Of a stretch of 64,000 nt of DNA, positions 6,320-16,010 are shown piece after piece. A program made the position numbers and the translations under genes. The DNA lies in contig JAEWJI010000063.1 in the NCBI GenBank assembly GCA_023386645.1, positions 67,394 through 131,393 of the forward strand, written 5' to 3'. The notes beneath the pieces were generated by a model. The model worked only from the letters and a program-made list of their open reading frames with translations, was not told the DNA's origin and searched no databases. Each line of letters begins with the position of its first letter. Positions within the stretch are counted from its first letter, which is position 1. The stretch comes from Pseudomonadota bacterium. GTDB lineage: Bacteria; Pseudomonadota; Alphaproteobacteria; Caulobacterales; Caulobacteraceae.

Positions 6320-7888
6320 TCAGGCCGCGTGGACGCGGGCCTCGCCGTTGTCGACCGCATAGGTGGCGCGAGTGGTCAGGGTTCCGCCGCGCTCGGACAC
6401 CTTGTCCAGCACCTTGAACTCGGTCCGCCAGGTTTCGGGTGTCACGTCGCAGACGACGTAGCCGCGCTGGGCGTTGTTGAACTTCAGGAAGGGGTTGTCC
6501 TGGAGGTACTGGCGTCCGGTGGCGCGCTGGTCCTGGCCGTCGCCGGAGGAGCTGATGGAGGTGGTGACGAACTCGGCCGCCACGGGCGCGTCCTCGGGAC
6601 GGCGGCCGTCGATCAGGACCTCGCCGGCGTAGTTCTGGTGCTCGTCGCCTGTCAGGATGATGGTGTTCGCGATCCGCCGGTCGCGGAGGCGCTCCAGCAG
6701 ACGGGCGCGGGGGATGCGGTAACCGGCCCAGGTGTCGAGGTTGTAGCCGGGCTCAGGCCCCTCCCTGCGGTCCAGATCCATGACCATGATCTGCTGGGCC
6801 AGCACTTTCCAGTGCGCTTGCGACCGGTCGAGGTTGCGATAGAGCCAGGCCTCCTGCGCCTCGCCCAGCACCTGGGCCTCGCGGTCGTCCATGGCCGCGC
6901 ACGCGGCCAGCCATTCGTCGTCGCACGGCTGGTCGGAGCGCTCCGAGCGGGTGTCGAGGAAGTTCAGGTCCATGAGGTCGCCCCATGCGGCGGCGCGATA
7001 GAGCTGCATCTGGGCGCCGCGCGGGAAGGCGGAGCGGCGCAGCGGCATGTGCTCGTAGAAGGCCTGGGCGGCGGACTGGCGACGCAGGAGGAAGACTTCG
7101 GGCGGCACGCCGTCGTCCCTGTCCGAGACCCAGTTGTTGGCGATCTCGTGGTCGTCCCAGGTGCAGAACCAGGCGGCCGCGTGGTGGGCGGACTGCAGGT
7201 CCGTGTCCATCCTGGTCTGTGCGTAGCGGCGGCGGTAGTCGTCGAGGCTGTAGCACTCCCCGCCCACATGCATGCGGGGGTTCTCGATCGTGCCGCCGGA
7301 GCCCGTGTAGGTGCGGCTGGGGCGGCCCTCGTAGATGTAGTCGCCGTAGCAGTAGATGAAGTCGAGTTCGTCCTGCGCGGCCCTGCGGAAGGCGGTGTAG
7401 AAGCCCTGCTCGTACTGCATGCAGCCGACCACGCCGAAGCGGCTGCGGGCGACGGCGGCGCCGGGGGCGGGGGCGGTGAGGGCGCGGCCGACCGGACTGC
7501 GTTCGCGGCCTGACGTGAAGCGGTACCAGTGGGGCCGGCCGGGCTCGAGGCCGGCGACCTCCACATGGACGGCATGGCCGAGTTCGGGGCGGGCGACGGC
7601 TTCGCCCTTCTGGACCACGGTGCGGAAGCCCGGGTCGGTCGCGACCTCCCATCTCACCGGCACGGGCGCGCTCGGCATTCCATGACCGGGCGTCAGCGGG
7701 TCTGGCGCCAGCCGGGTCCAGATCACGAAGCCATCCGGAAGGGGATCGCCCGCCGCCACGCCCAGCTGGAAGGGGTATTCGGCATAGACGGGATCGGCCA
7801 ATGCCTGGCGGCCGGCCGACAGGGCGACCCCGCCGGCGCCCAGCCCCAGCAGCACGCCCCGGCGGGACAGAAGGTCGAACGGCGACAT
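6320..7888 (-). CDS. PhoD-type alkaline phosphatase/phosphodiesterase
   Basis: A 522-residue secreted enzyme. Residues 1-31 are a twin-arginine signal (SRRGVLLGLGAGGVALSAG, cleaved near QALA). Then comes the PhoD N-terminal domain (FQLGVAAGDPLPDGFVIWTRL) and the metallophosphatase core with GCMQYEQGF, YCYGDYIYEG, TWDDHEIANNW and TGDEHQNYAG, which carry the calcium/iron ligands. PhoD enzymes release phosphate from phosphate esters outside the cytoplasm. No Pho box was searched for. The Tat route fits cytoplasmic metal loading. Confidence 0.92.
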   Translation of the reverse strand: MSPFDLLSRRGVLLGLGAGGVALSAGRQALADPVYAEYPFQLGVAAGDPLPDGFVIWTRLAPDPLTPGHGMPSAPVPVRWEVATDPGFRTVVQKGEAVARPELGHAVHVEVAGLEPGRPHWYRFTSGRERSPVGRALTAPAPGAAVARSRFGVVGCMQYEQGFYTAFRRAAQDELDFIYCYGDYIYEGRPSRTYTGSGGTIENPRMHVGGECYSLDDYRRRYAQTRMDTDLQSAHHAAAWFCTWDDHEIANNWVSDRDDGVPPEVFLLRRQSAAQAFYEHMPLRRSAFPRGAQMQLYRAAAWGDLMDLNFLDTRSERSDQPCDDEWLAACAAMDDREAQVLGEAQEAWLYRNLDRSQAHWKVLAQQIMVMDLDRREGPEPGYNLDTWAGYRIPRARLLERLRDRRIANTIILTGDEHQNYAGEVLIDGRRPEDAPVAAEFVTTSISSSGDGQDQRATGRQYLQDNPFLKFNNAQRGYVVCDVTPETWRTEFKVLDKVSERGGTLTTRATYAVDNGEARVHAA

Positions 7889-7969
7889 CGGCGGCTCCGG
7901 GCGGGAAGGACGGTTCTGCGCCCGCTTACGCCGGATTCGTGACAGGCGCGACGCGGCCGGTCGCGGCGA

Positions 7970-8827
7970 TCAGAGGATCGGCTTGCCGCCGGTCACGGCC
8001 ACCGTCGCGCCGGAGACGTAGCTGGCCTCGTCCGACGCCAGCATGACGTAGACGGGGGCGAGCTCGCGCGGCTGGCCGGGACGCTTGAAGGGGACCTGTT
8101 CGCCGAAGTGTTCGACCTTCTCCTTTGGCATGGTGGAGGGGATCAGCGGCGTCCAGATCGGGCCGGGCGCGACGCAGTTCACCCGTATGCCCCTGTCGGC
8201 CAGCAGCTGGGCAAGGCCGCCGGTGAAGTTCTGGATCGCGCCCTTGGTGGTGGCGTAGGCCAGGAGCTGCGGGCTGGGGGTGTCGGCGTTTACCGAGGTG
8301 GTGTTGATGATGGAGGCGCCCGGCTTGAGGTGCGGAAGCGCCGCCTTCACCAGGTAGAACATGGCGTGGATGTTGACCCGGAAGGTGCGGTCCCACTCCT
8401 CGTTTGAAATCTCCTCGGGACTGTCGAAGGTCATCTGGTGGGCGGCGTTGTTGACCAGGATGTCCAGCCGGCCGAACGCCTTCACCGCCTCATCGACGAT
8501 GCGGCGGCAGTGAGCCGCGTCCGCGATGTCGCCGGGCACGAGCACGCATTTGCGGCCTTCGGCCTCGACCAGGGCGCGGGCGTCCTCGGCGTCCTTGTGC
8601 TCGTTCAGATAGCTGATCAGGACCTCGGCGCCCTCGCGGGCGTAGGCCAGGGCGACGGCGCGGCCGATGCCACTATCGCCGCCAGTGATGATCGCCGCCT
8701 TGCCTTCCAGCCGACCGGAGCCGCGATAGCTGTCCTCCCCGTGGTCGGGGCGCGGGTCCATGGCGTCCGTCTGGCCAGGAATTGGCTGGGGCTGATCGGG
8801 AAAGGGCGGGCGGGGGTCGTCGGTCAT
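7970..8827 (-). CDS. SDR family oxidoreductase (YghA-like)
   Basis: A 285-residue short-chain dehydrogenase with the proline-rich N-terminal extension typical of the YghA/YhdF group (PFPDQPQPIPGQTDAMDPRPD), the cofactor motif TGGDSGIG, the NNAA motif and the catalytic TSVNAD...YATTK (Ser, Tyr, Lys). The C-terminus (YVSGATVAVTGG) is standard. It reduces or oxidises an alcohol/carbonyl with NAD(P)H; the substrate is unknown. It stands alone between phoD and the RcnB-like gene. Confidence 0.92.
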   Translation of the reverse strand: MTDDPRPPFPDQPQPIPGQTDAMDPRPDHGEDSYRGSGRLEGKAAIITGGDSGIGRAVALAYAREGAEVLISYLNEHKDAEDARALVEAEGRKCVLVPGDIADAAHCRRIVDEAVKAFGRLDILVNNAAHQMTFDSPEEISNEEWDRTFRVNIHAMFYLVKAALPHLKPGASIINTTSVNADTPSPQLLAYATTKGAIQNFTGGLAQLLADRGIRVNCVAPGPIWTPLIPSTMPKEKVEHFGEQVPFKRPGQPRELAPVYVMLASDEASYVSGATVAVTGGKPIL

Positions 8828-8968
8828 GGGGTCGCTCCGGGATCCAAGGATGGGTCGAAGCTAGAACCGATGACCCGCCGGGTTGTTCACGGCCGCTGCG
8901 CAGAGCCGCACGCGAAAAGGGCCGGCGCCTTTCGACGCCGGCCCTCGGATCGCTCTCGAAAAGGAGCC

Positions 8969-9379
8969 TTAGTTGAACAGGCTGAAGATCACCGAGGCGA
9001 TCACGCCCGTGGCCACCGCCGTCAGCACCGCGTCATTGCCGACCCGGACGTATTCATAGCCGCGGGGCGGGGCGCCCAGGCCGTAACGGCTGTGGTTCAC
9101 CACATAGGCCCGGTTGCGGTAGCTCGCCGGCAGACGCTCGCCACGATGCCAGCTGCGCGCCTGGTAGCCGCGCGGGGCCTGATAGCGGCCGGCGTTGTAG
9201 CGGCGTTCGGCCCGGCGTTCATGGCGGTTGTCGTTCCGGCTCTGATGGCCCGACCAGGATTGCTCGTGCCGGGCCTGCGGGCCGCGGTCGCGGTTGTCAT
9301 GGCCGCGAGACTGGGCCGACGCGGCGCCGGCCGAGGCGACCAGCGAGAGCGCCAGGACGCTGCTGAGGATCTTCTTCAT
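8969..9379 (-). CDS. RcnB-like periplasmic protein
   Basis: A 136-residue protein from ATG (complement of 9377-9379), chosen because it opens a signal peptide (MKKILSSVLALSLVASAGAASAQ). The mature part starts with a long His/Arg/Asn-rich low-complexity region (SRGHDNRDRG, HQSRNDNRHERRAERR) and ends with a compact domain (GERLPASYRNRAYVV, PPRGYEYVRVGNDAVL) and a hydrophobic tail. This is the RcnB-type arrangement. RcnB of E. coli affects nickel/cobalt homeostasis, but Caulobacterales carry several such proteins whose role is not known. Confidence 0.8.
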   Translation of the reverse strand: MKKILSSVLALSLVASAGAASAQSRGHDNRDRGPQARHEQSWSGHQSRNDNRHERRAERRYNAGRYQAPRGYQARSWHRGERLPASYRNRAYVVNHSRYGLGAPPRGYEYVRVGNDAVLTAVATGVIASVIFSLFN

Positions 9380-9584
9380 GGCTCGTTCTCTCCACGGCGG
9401 TGAGGGCCGGACCATCCGGTCGCCCGTCGTTGGAGCGGTTATGAGCCCTGGCCGCTGAGCCCGACTTGAACGGAGGTGATCATCCGCCGTTCACCCTGGG
9501 AACGTCGGTTTTTGACCTGGGCTTCCGCTGGATTAGCGGCGCGTGCTGGCGCAACATCGTCTCGGTGTCGCTGGGAGGCGAAGG

Positions 9585-11102
9585 GTGGCGGAACCGATCA
9601 AGTCGGTGCTGGTGGTGGGCGGGGGCACGGCCGGCTGGATGGCCGCGGCGGCCCTGAACCGGACGCTGGGGCCCCACGTCCAGGTGCGGCTGGTCGAGAG
9701 CGACGACATCGGCATCGTCGGCGTCGGAGAGGCGACGGTGCCGCCGATCCGCGACTTCAATGTCCTGATCGGGCTGGATGAGCCTGAGTTCATGCGCGAG
9801 ACCCAGGCCACGATCAAACTGGGCATCGAGTTCGTCGACTGGGGGACGAAGGGCAATACCTACTTTCACCCGTTCGGCACCTTCGGGCCGGGCCAGACCC
9901 TGGGGGACTTCCACCAGTCCTGGCTGCGGCTGCGGCAAGCGGGCGGGGGCCAGCGGCTGGAGGCCTATTCCGTCACCGCCCAGGCCGCCTGGCTGGGCAA
10001 GGCCGGCGAGCGCGTGGCCGATCCCCGCTCGCCCCTGACCAACCTGTTCACCGCCTTCCAGTTCGATGCGGGCCTGTACGCCCGCTATCTGCGCGAGGTC
10101 TGCGAGAGCCGGGGCGTCGAGCGGATCGAGGGCCAGATCACCGAAGTGATCCAGCGCCCCGACGACGGCTTTGTCTCGGGGGTGCGTCTGAAGGACGACC
10201 AGGTCCTGGAGGCCGACCTGTTCATAGACTGCACCGGCTTCCGCGCCCTTCTGATCGAAGGGACGATGAGGGCCGGATACGAGGACTGGAGCCACTGGCT
10301 GCCGATGAACCGGGCGATGGCCGTGCCCTGCGCGCGGGTGGAGCCGGTGCTGCCCTTCACGCGGGTATCGGCGCGCGACGCCGGCTGGCAGTGGCGGATC
10401 GGCCTCCAGCACCGGACCGGCAACGGCTATGTGTTCGCCGCCGATTTCACCGACGAGGAGACGGTGCGGGAGACCCTGCTGGGCACGCTGGACGGCGAAC
10501 CGCTGGCGGAGCCGCGACTGCTGAAGTTCGTCACCGGCAAGCGGAAGTCGTTCTGGATCAAGAACGTCGTGGCCCTGGGGCTCTCGAGCGGCTTCATCGA
10601 ACCGCTGGAGTCGACCAGCATCCACCTGGTCCAGGCGGGCATCTACAAGCTGCTGCAGCATTTCCCGGACAGCGGCTTCAGCCCGGTCAACATCGAGGCC
10701 TACAACCGTCGGCTGGCGCGCGAGGTCGAGCTGATCCGCGACTTCGTGATCCTGCACTATCACGCGACCCAGAGGGACGACACGCCCTTCTGGCGGCACT
10801 GCGCGGCCATGCCGATCCCTGACAGCCTGGCCGAGCGGGTCGAGCCGTTCCGCGATCGGGGCCTGCTGTTCCAGGTGGGGGCCGACGAGTATTTCAGCAT
10901 GGGATCGTGGCTGGCGGTCATGGTCGGACAGGGCCTGGCCCCGCCGGCGGGCAGTCCGCTTTATCTCTATCAGGACGTGCGCCGGCTCGACGCCGGGCTG
11001 TCAGCGGTGGCGGCCGCCACCCGCAAGGCCGCCGAGGGCCTGATGTCTCACGACGACTTCCTGAAGGCCAACCGGATGTGGGCGGGCGGGTCAGGGGTTT
11101 AA
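9585..11102 (+). CDS. Flavin-dependent (tryptophan) halogenase family protein
   Basis: A 505-residue protein starting at GTG 9585, with Shine-Dalgarno GGGAGG six bases upstream. It has the FAD motif GGGTAGW (12-18), the catalytic lysine equivalent K78 (ATIKLGIEF) and the PLEST motif with E342, both needed in tryptophan halogenases. The family motif WxWxIP reads W268-Q-W-R-I-G here, so Pro is replaced by Gly. Substrate is unknown; related genes often sit beside TonB-dependent receptors of carbohydrate loci, and this one is convergent with such a receptor. A Brevundimonas homologue (BrvH) has been described as a brominating enzyme. Confidence 0.9.
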   Translation: MAEPIKSVLVVGGGTAGWMAAAALNRTLGPHVQVRLVESDDIGIVGVGEATVPPIRDFNVLIGLDEPEFMRETQATIKLGIEFVDWGTKGNTYFHPFGTFGPGQTLGDFHQSWLRLRQAGGGQRLEAYSVTAQAAWLGKAGERVADPRSPLTNLFTAFQFDAGLYARYLREVCESRGVERIEGQITEVIQRPDDGFVSGVRLKDDQVLEADLFIDCTGFRALLIEGTMRAGYEDWSHWLPMNRAMAVPCARVEPVLPFTRVSARDAGWQWRIGLQHRTGNGYVFAADFTDEETVRETLLGTLDGEPLAEPRLLKFVTGKRKSFWIKNVVALGLSSGFIEPLESTSIHLVQAGIYKLLQHFPDSGFSPVNIEAYNRRLAREVELIRDFVILHYHATQRDDTPFWRHCAAMPIPDSLAERVEPFRDRGLLFQVGADEYFSMGSWLAVMVGQGLAPPAGSPLYLYQDVRRLDAGLSAVAAATRKAAEGLMSHDDFLKANRMWAGGSGV

Positions 11103-11122
11103 CTCGCTGCCCCAAATAAAGA

Positions 11123-11146
11123 AGCCGCGGGGCGGGCCCCGCGGCT
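11123..11146. terminator. Bidirectional hairpin terminator
   Basis: AGCCGCGGGGC and GCCCCGCGGCT are 11-bp perfect arms with a two-base loop, placed between the ends of two convergent genes (halogenase and TonB-dependent receptor). There is no clear U-run, so intrinsic termination is only probable. Confidence 0.65.
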
Positions 11147-11197
11147 GAAGTCTTCAGGAGAGGAGGTCCGCGCCGGATCGCTCCGGCGCGGTAGGGA

Positions 11198-13921
11198 TCA
11201 GAAGCGGTAGTTGACGCCGAACAGGAAGGTCCGGCCGTAGCGCTGGTGGTTGATCACCTGGCGCTCATCGCCGTTCTGGAAGGTGTAGAAGGGCTCGTCG
11301 GTCAGATTGTTGACCTGGGCCAGAACCGAGAGGCCCTCGGCCAAGCCTGACTGGAACTCGTAGCCGATCTGCGCGTCGACCACCGTCTCCTCGCCCACCT
11401 GGCGGAATCCGCGCCCGTTGGCGAAGACCGACAGCTCGCCCAGGAACTCGGAGCGATAGCGGGCCGAGACGCGGCTCTGGAAGCCGAACCGCTCATAGTA
11501 GAGGGTCAGGTTTCCGGTGGTTTCCGACAGGCCCGGGATCGGAGTGATCTGGCCGTTCAGCGGGTTTTCGATCTCGCTCTCGTTCTGGGCCACGCTGAAC
11601 TGAGCGCCGAAGCCCTCCAGCGCGGGCATGAACAGGTCGAACGGCACCCAGGCGGCGAACTCCACCCCCCACATGGCGCCGCCGTCCGCGTTCTGGGGCG
11701 AGCTGTAGAAGCCCTGGTTGATGACCGGGGTGACGCCCGGAGGCACCGGATAGCCCGTGAAGTCCAGGACCCGGCGATCGTCGTAGACGAAGGTCTCGAG
11801 GTTGCGGTGGAAGGCCGCCAGCGAGATGTAGCCCGACCGGCCGAAGTAGCGCTCGATCGAGATGTCGAAGACGTCCGCGATCCAGGGCCGAAGCTCCGGA
11901 TTGCCGCCGCCGCCGCTCCAGGGCGAGTTCTCGATCGTGGCGCCCGGGATGTTCATCGACGGGTTGAAGCCGAAGCCCCGGCCAGCCTGCATCTGGTCCA
12001 TCCGCGGACGGGCCATGGTGCGGGCCGCGGCAGCGCGCAGAACCAGTTCGTCCTGGAGCTGGAAGATCAGGTTCAGGCTGGGCAGGACTTCCAGATAGGA
12101 GTCGCCGCCCTCGACCGCGATGTACTGCAGGCTGGGCCCGCTGCCCGTCGCGGCGAAGCCGCTGGCGTGCTGGTCCGTCTGGACGAACTGCATGCCGACG
12201 TTGCCGGTGACCGGCACCCCGCCCATGCTGGCGTCGATGTCCAGCTTGACGCTGGCGATCGCGACGTCCTCGCTGACCACCCAGTTCTTGCGCTGGACGT
12301 CGCCATAGGGGTTGCGGACCAGGGAATAGAAGCCGCTGTCGAGCAGGCCTTGCGTGTCGTAGCTGAGGATGCCGTCGATGCCCGCGTAATCCAGCGAGGT
12401 CGGATTCATCAGGAACTGGTTCGGCACCGCGGCCGCGCCGCCGCCGGGAATGGCCAGGTACCATTCGTCGGCGATCATCTCCTTCTCGCGGCTCGAGGCG
12501 TAGAGACCCAGTTCGATGCCGGTGAACACGGTCGTGCCGAGTTCGCCGCGCAGGGTGACGCGGGCGGCGTTCAGCTCGTCGATGATGGTCGGCATGTTCA
12601 GGTAGCCGTCCTGCCCCCCCGGAACCACGTCGCCGCCCCAGCCCTGGGGCGCGGTCAGGCGCATCAGCACCGGATCGGCGTAGTTCAGGCTGGGATCGAA
12701 GGTCGGAACCCCGTCGTCGCCCATGGTGAAGTTGACCGTGGCGGTCGGACCCGTGCCGTTGCGGCCTGTGCCCCAGTAGGTCTCCAGGATCTGGTCGGTG
12801 CGCTCGACCTTGGAGTGGCTGAGGTCGGTCCCGAGCGCCCAGTTGTCGCTGAGCTGGAACTCGGTGTTCCAGCCGATCGAGGTCAGCTCGGAATGCCGCG
12901 AGGTGATGTCGCCCCGGCCGATGCCCCGCACGTTGGAGAAGGTCCCGGAGGTGACCAGGCCGTTCTGAGCGGAGGCGTTCGAGAGCGGTGAGCCGCCCCA
13001 CAGGAGCGGGAGTTCGACGCCGCGGATGATCTGGGTGTTGTCGAACTCGGAGTAGAAGACGTCGAGGGTCGACCGCAGCTGGGTGCTCGGCGCCCATTCC
13101 AGGGTGCCGAAGACGCCCTCGCGTCCCAGTTCCGAGGACATGACGAACGGCTTGACGCCGCCGATGACCAGATTGCCGCCGCCGGCGTCGGCATAGCCCC
13201 AGCTCTCGTACCGCTCCGACTGGTACGGCGAAGACATGTGGGCGTAGCCCAGAGCGATGCCGATGGTGTCATCGGCGAACTGATCGACGTAGGAGACGGT
13301 GAACCGCTCGCCCGTGTCGGTCGTGCCCTCGTTCAGGGCCCCGATGTCGTTGATCTCGTAGCGGGCGTTCAGGGCGATCGCCTGGCGGCCGTAGGCCAGC
13401 GGCCGAATGGTGCGCAGGTCGACCGTCCCGGCCAGGCCCTGGCCGATCAGCGAGGCGTCGGGGGTCTTGTAGACCACCACGCTGCCGAGCGCTTCCGACG
13501 GATACTGGTCGAACTCGACGCCGCGGTTGTCGCCGGTGGTCACCTGTTCACGACCGTTCAGCAGGGCGGTGGTGAAGTCGGGGCCGAGGCCGCGCACGGT
13601 CACGACCTGGGCGCGGCCATCCTGGCGCTGGGTCGCCAGGCCGGGCAGACGGCCGAGCGATTCGGCGATCGACATGTCAGGCAGCTTGCCGATGTCCTCG
13701 GCGGTCACGACCTCGACGATCGAGGTGCTCTCGCGCTTGGTGTTGATCGAGCTCTCGATCGAGGAGCGGATGCCGGTGACGACGACTTCGTCGACCTGCG
13801 TCTCGTCCTCGTCGTCCTGCGCGGTCTGCGCGTGAGCCGCGCCCGTGAAGGCCAGCAGCATGGCGGCGCTGATAGCGCCCCCCGACATCAGACGCGCGCG
13901 CCTGGTGGACCCGTTCCTCAT
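11198..13921 (-). CDS. TonB-dependent receptor, maltodextrin type (MalA-like)
   Basis: A 907-residue outer-membrane protein. It has a signal peptide (to AAHAQ, about residue 32), a TonB box region (DEVVVTGIRSS), a plug domain (IVEVVTAEDIGKLPD, ESLGRLPGLATQRQDGRAQ, VRGLGPDFTTALLNG) and a beta barrel ending in RTFLFGVNYRF with terminal aromatic residue. GGGAGGAAG lies just before the ATG. It is divergent from the amylase/glucosidase operon with candidate LacI operators between them, the same logic as the Caulobacter malA locus. It most likely takes up malto-oligosaccharides through the outer membrane, powered by TonB. Confidence 0.93.
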   Translation of the reverse strand: MRNGSTRRARLMSGGAISAAMLLAFTGAAHAQTAQDDEDETQVDEVVVTGIRSSIESSINTKRESTSIVEVVTAEDIGKLPDMSIAESLGRLPGLATQRQDGRAQVVTVRGLGPDFTTALLNGREQVTTGDNRGVEFDQYPSEALGSVVVYKTPDASLIGQGLAGTVDLRTIRPLAYGRQAIALNARYEINDIGALNEGTTDTGERFTVSYVDQFADDTIGIALGYAHMSSPYQSERYESWGYADAGGGNLVIGGVKPFVMSSELGREGVFGTLEWAPSTQLRSTLDVFYSEFDNTQIIRGVELPLLWGGSPLSNASAQNGLVTSGTFSNVRGIGRGDITSRHSELTSIGWNTEFQLSDNWALGTDLSHSKVERTDQILETYWGTGRNGTGPTATVNFTMGDDGVPTFDPSLNYADPVLMRLTAPQGWGGDVVPGGQDGYLNMPTIIDELNAARVTLRGELGTTVFTGIELGLYASSREKEMIADEWYLAIPGGGAAAVPNQFLMNPTSLDYAGIDGILSYDTQGLLDSGFYSLVRNPYGDVQRKNWVVSEDVAIASVKLDIDASMGGVPVTGNVGMQFVQTDQHASGFAATGSGPSLQYIAVEGGDSYLEVLPSLNLIFQLQDELVLRAAAARTMARPRMDQMQAGRGFGFNPSMNIPGATIENSPWSGGGGNPELRPWIADVFDISIERYFGRSGYISLAAFHRNLETFVYDDRRVLDFTGYPVPPGVTPVINQGFYSSPQNADGGAMWGVEFAAWVPFDLFMPALEGFGAQFSVAQNESEIENPLNGQITPIPGLSETTGNLTLYYERFGFQSRVSARYRSEFLGELSVFANGRGFRQVGEETVVDAQIGYEFQSGLAEGLSVLAQVNNLTDEPFYTFQNGDERQVINHQRYGRTFLFGVNYRF

Positions 13922-13964
13922 TGTCTTCCTCCCTGGCAGGTCCGCATTTCTGACGAGCGGTCCG

Positions 13965-13995
13965 GCGATATCGCAAATCTATGCAAAAGTTTCGC
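13965..13995. promoter_or_regulatory. Candidate operators in the receptor promoter
   Basis: Two dyads: GCGATATCGC (13965-13974, perfect) and GCAAAAGTTTCGC (13983-13995, one mismatch). On the minus strand a possible promoter (TTGTCA, 18 bases, TAGATT) surrounds the second dyad, so a bound repressor would block the TonB-dependent receptor gene. The second dyad resembles the dyads at 14145 and 18690. Confidence 0.5.
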
Positions 13996-14124
13996 TGGAT
14001 GACAAGTCGGTAAACCGTTTGCCACAGGCGCAACACAAATCGTTCGGCCGGCGCGTGGCCAGAGTGCTGCGAGAGTGCGGTGCAACATGGCGTTGTCGGT
14101 CGGCCGGTCGCATTGACGCCTCGG

Positions 14125-14158
14125 TTGACAGGCGTCAGGCTGACTGCAAAATCTTGCA
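14125..14158 (+). promoter_or_regulatory. Promoter with overlapping LacI-type operator for the amylase operon
   Basis: TTGACA at 14125-14130 and CAAAAT at 14147-14152 (16-base spacing) form a good -35/-10 pair. The dyad TGCAA-AATC-TTGCA (14145-14158) covers the -10 box. The amylase ATG follows at 14199. Repression by the LacI-family protein of this locus is inferred. Confidence 0.55.
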
Positions 14159-14198
14159 AACGTGCCGGCGGAGACCGGCGGATGGGTGGAATATCCGG

Positions 14199-16010
14199 AT
14201 GATCAGAGCGGTGATTGGAAGACGGCTGGCGGGAGCGGCCGCGGCCGCCGCGCTGGCGCTTCCGGCCACCGTCGCGGTCGGCGAGGCGACGGGGGCCGAA
14301 GAGTTCGCCAGCCGTCCCGCCTCCGACGAGGTGATCTATTTCCTGCTGCCGGACCGGTTCGAGAACGGCGACCGCGCCAACGACCAGGGCGGGCTGGAGG
14401 GCGACCGGCTCGTCACCGGCTATGATCCCACCGATCGCGGCTTCTACCACGGCGGCGACCTCACGGGCCTCATCCAGCGGCTGGACTACATCCAGGGACT
14501 GGGCGCCACGGCGCTGTGGATCGCGCCGGTGTTCGCGAACAAACCGGTCCAGGGGGCGCCGGGCCAGGAGAGCGCGGCCTATCACGGCTACTGGATCACC
14601 GACTTCACCCGCGTCGATCCGCACCTGGGGACGAACGCGGACTTCAAGGCGCTGGTCGACGCCGCCCATGCGCGGGGGATGAAGGTCTATCTGGACATCG
14701 TCATCAACCACACGGCCGACGTGATCCGGTACCGCGAGTGCCCGGGCTGGGAATGCGACTACCGCTGGCGCGGGGACTATCCTTACACCCGGCGCGGCGG
14801 TCTGGACGGGGACCCGATCAACGAAGGCTTCCGCGACGATGAGCCGGGGACCTATGGCGCCCTGACCCAGCCGGACTACGCCTACACCCCCTACGTTCCG
14901 GAGGCTGAACGCGACATCAAGGCGCCGGCCTGGCTGAACGACGTCGGCCTGTACCACAACCGGGGCAACAGCGTCTGGCGGGGCGAGAGCGCCCTGGACG
15001 GCGACTTCGCGGGTCTCGACGACGTGATGACCGAGCATCCGCGTGTCGTGGAGGGCATGATCGAGCTCTACGCCGGCTGGATCCGCGACTACGGAATCGA
15101 CGGATACCGGATCGACACGGCCCGGCACGTGAACCCGGAATTCTGGCAGGCCTTCGTGCCGGCCATCCAGAAGGTCGCCGCCGAGGCCGGTCGGCCGAAC
15201 TTCCATATCTTCGGCGAGGTCTACAGCTTCGACGCGGCCGAACTGGCGCGGCACACCCATGTCGACCGGCTGCCCAGCGTCATCGACTTCGCCTTCCAAA
15301 AGGCCGTGCGCGAGGCAGTGGCCGGCACCGCGGGGCCGGACAGGCTCGCCGCCCTCTATGCCGCCGACGCCGTGTACGCGGGCGGCGAGGCGACGGCTCT
15401 GACGCTGCCGACCTTCGTCGGCAACCACGACATGGGCCGGTTCGCCCACCTGCTGCTGAGCGCGCGGCCCGACATCTCGGACGACGAACTGCTGGCCCGC
15501 ACGACCCTGGCGAACGCCATGATGATGTTCGGGCGCGGGCCGCCCGTCATCTACTACGGCGACGAACAGGGCTTCACCGGCGACGGCGACGACAAGCGCG
15601 CCCGCCAGGACATGTTCGAGACCCGCACCCCCGACTACGCCGACGACCGCCGGGTGGGCGAAGCGACAGGGCCGTTCGACACCGAAGCGACCCTCTATCG
15701 CCGGATCGCCGAACTGGCTCGCATCCGTCAGGCGGACCAGCGCCTGAGGCGCGGCCGGACCGTGGTGCGGCGCGCCGATCCGGGACCGGGCCTGCTGGCC
15801 GTCTCGCGCCTGGACGGCGGGGGCGAGACCCTGGTCGTCTACAACACCTCGACCGAAGCGATGGTCGCCAGCGTGCCCGTGGATCCGGCCTCGGCCGCCT
15901 GGCGCGGCGTCAGCGGCGAATGCCCGGCCGTTTCGGCCGCCCCGGGCGCCGTGCGCGTCTCGGTCGGTCCCCTCCAGTATCTCGTCTGCGTTTCGGAAGG
16001 CTCGCGTTGA
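14199..16010 (+). CDS. Secreted alpha-amylase, GH13
   Basis: A 603-residue enzyme from ATG 14199, which opens a signal peptide (AVIGRRLAGAAAAAALALPA); the frame is open far upstream but that part is the promoter region. GH13 motifs in order: DIVINHTADV, the nucleophile Asp in GYRIDTARHV, the acid/base Glu in HIFGEVYSF, and the third Asp in FVGNHDMGRF. It cleaves alpha-1,4 bonds of starch or maltodextrin outside the cytoplasm. First gene of an operon with the glucosidase, whose TTG start overlaps this stop (TTGA). Confidence 0.93.
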   Translation: MIRAVIGRRLAGAAAAAALALPATVAVGEATGAEEFASRPASDEVIYFLLPDRFENGDRANDQGGLEGDRLVTGYDPTDRGFYHGGDLTGLIQRLDYIQGLGATALWIAPVFANKPVQGAPGQESAAYHGYWITDFTRVDPHLGTNADFKALVDAAHARGMKVYLDIVINHTADVIRYRECPGWECDYRWRGDYPYTRRGGLDGDPINEGFRDDEPGTYGALTQPDYAYTPYVPEAERDIKAPAWLNDVGLYHNRGNSVWRGESALDGDFAGLDDVMTEHPRVVEGMIELYAGWIRDYGIDGYRIDTARHVNPEFWQAFVPAIQKVAAEAGRPNFHIFGEVYSFDAAELARHTHVDRLPSVIDFAFQKAVREAVAGTAGPDRLAALYAADAVYAGGEATALTLPTFVGNHDMGRFAHLLLSARPDISDDELLARTTLANAMMMFGRGPPVIYYGDEQGFTGDGDDKRARQDMFETRTPDYADDRRVGEATGPFDTEATLYRRIAELARIRQADQRLRRGRTVVRRADPGPGLLAVSRLDGGGETLVVYNTSTEAMVASVPVDPASAAWRGVSGECPAVSAAPGAVRVSVGPLQYLVCVSEGSR

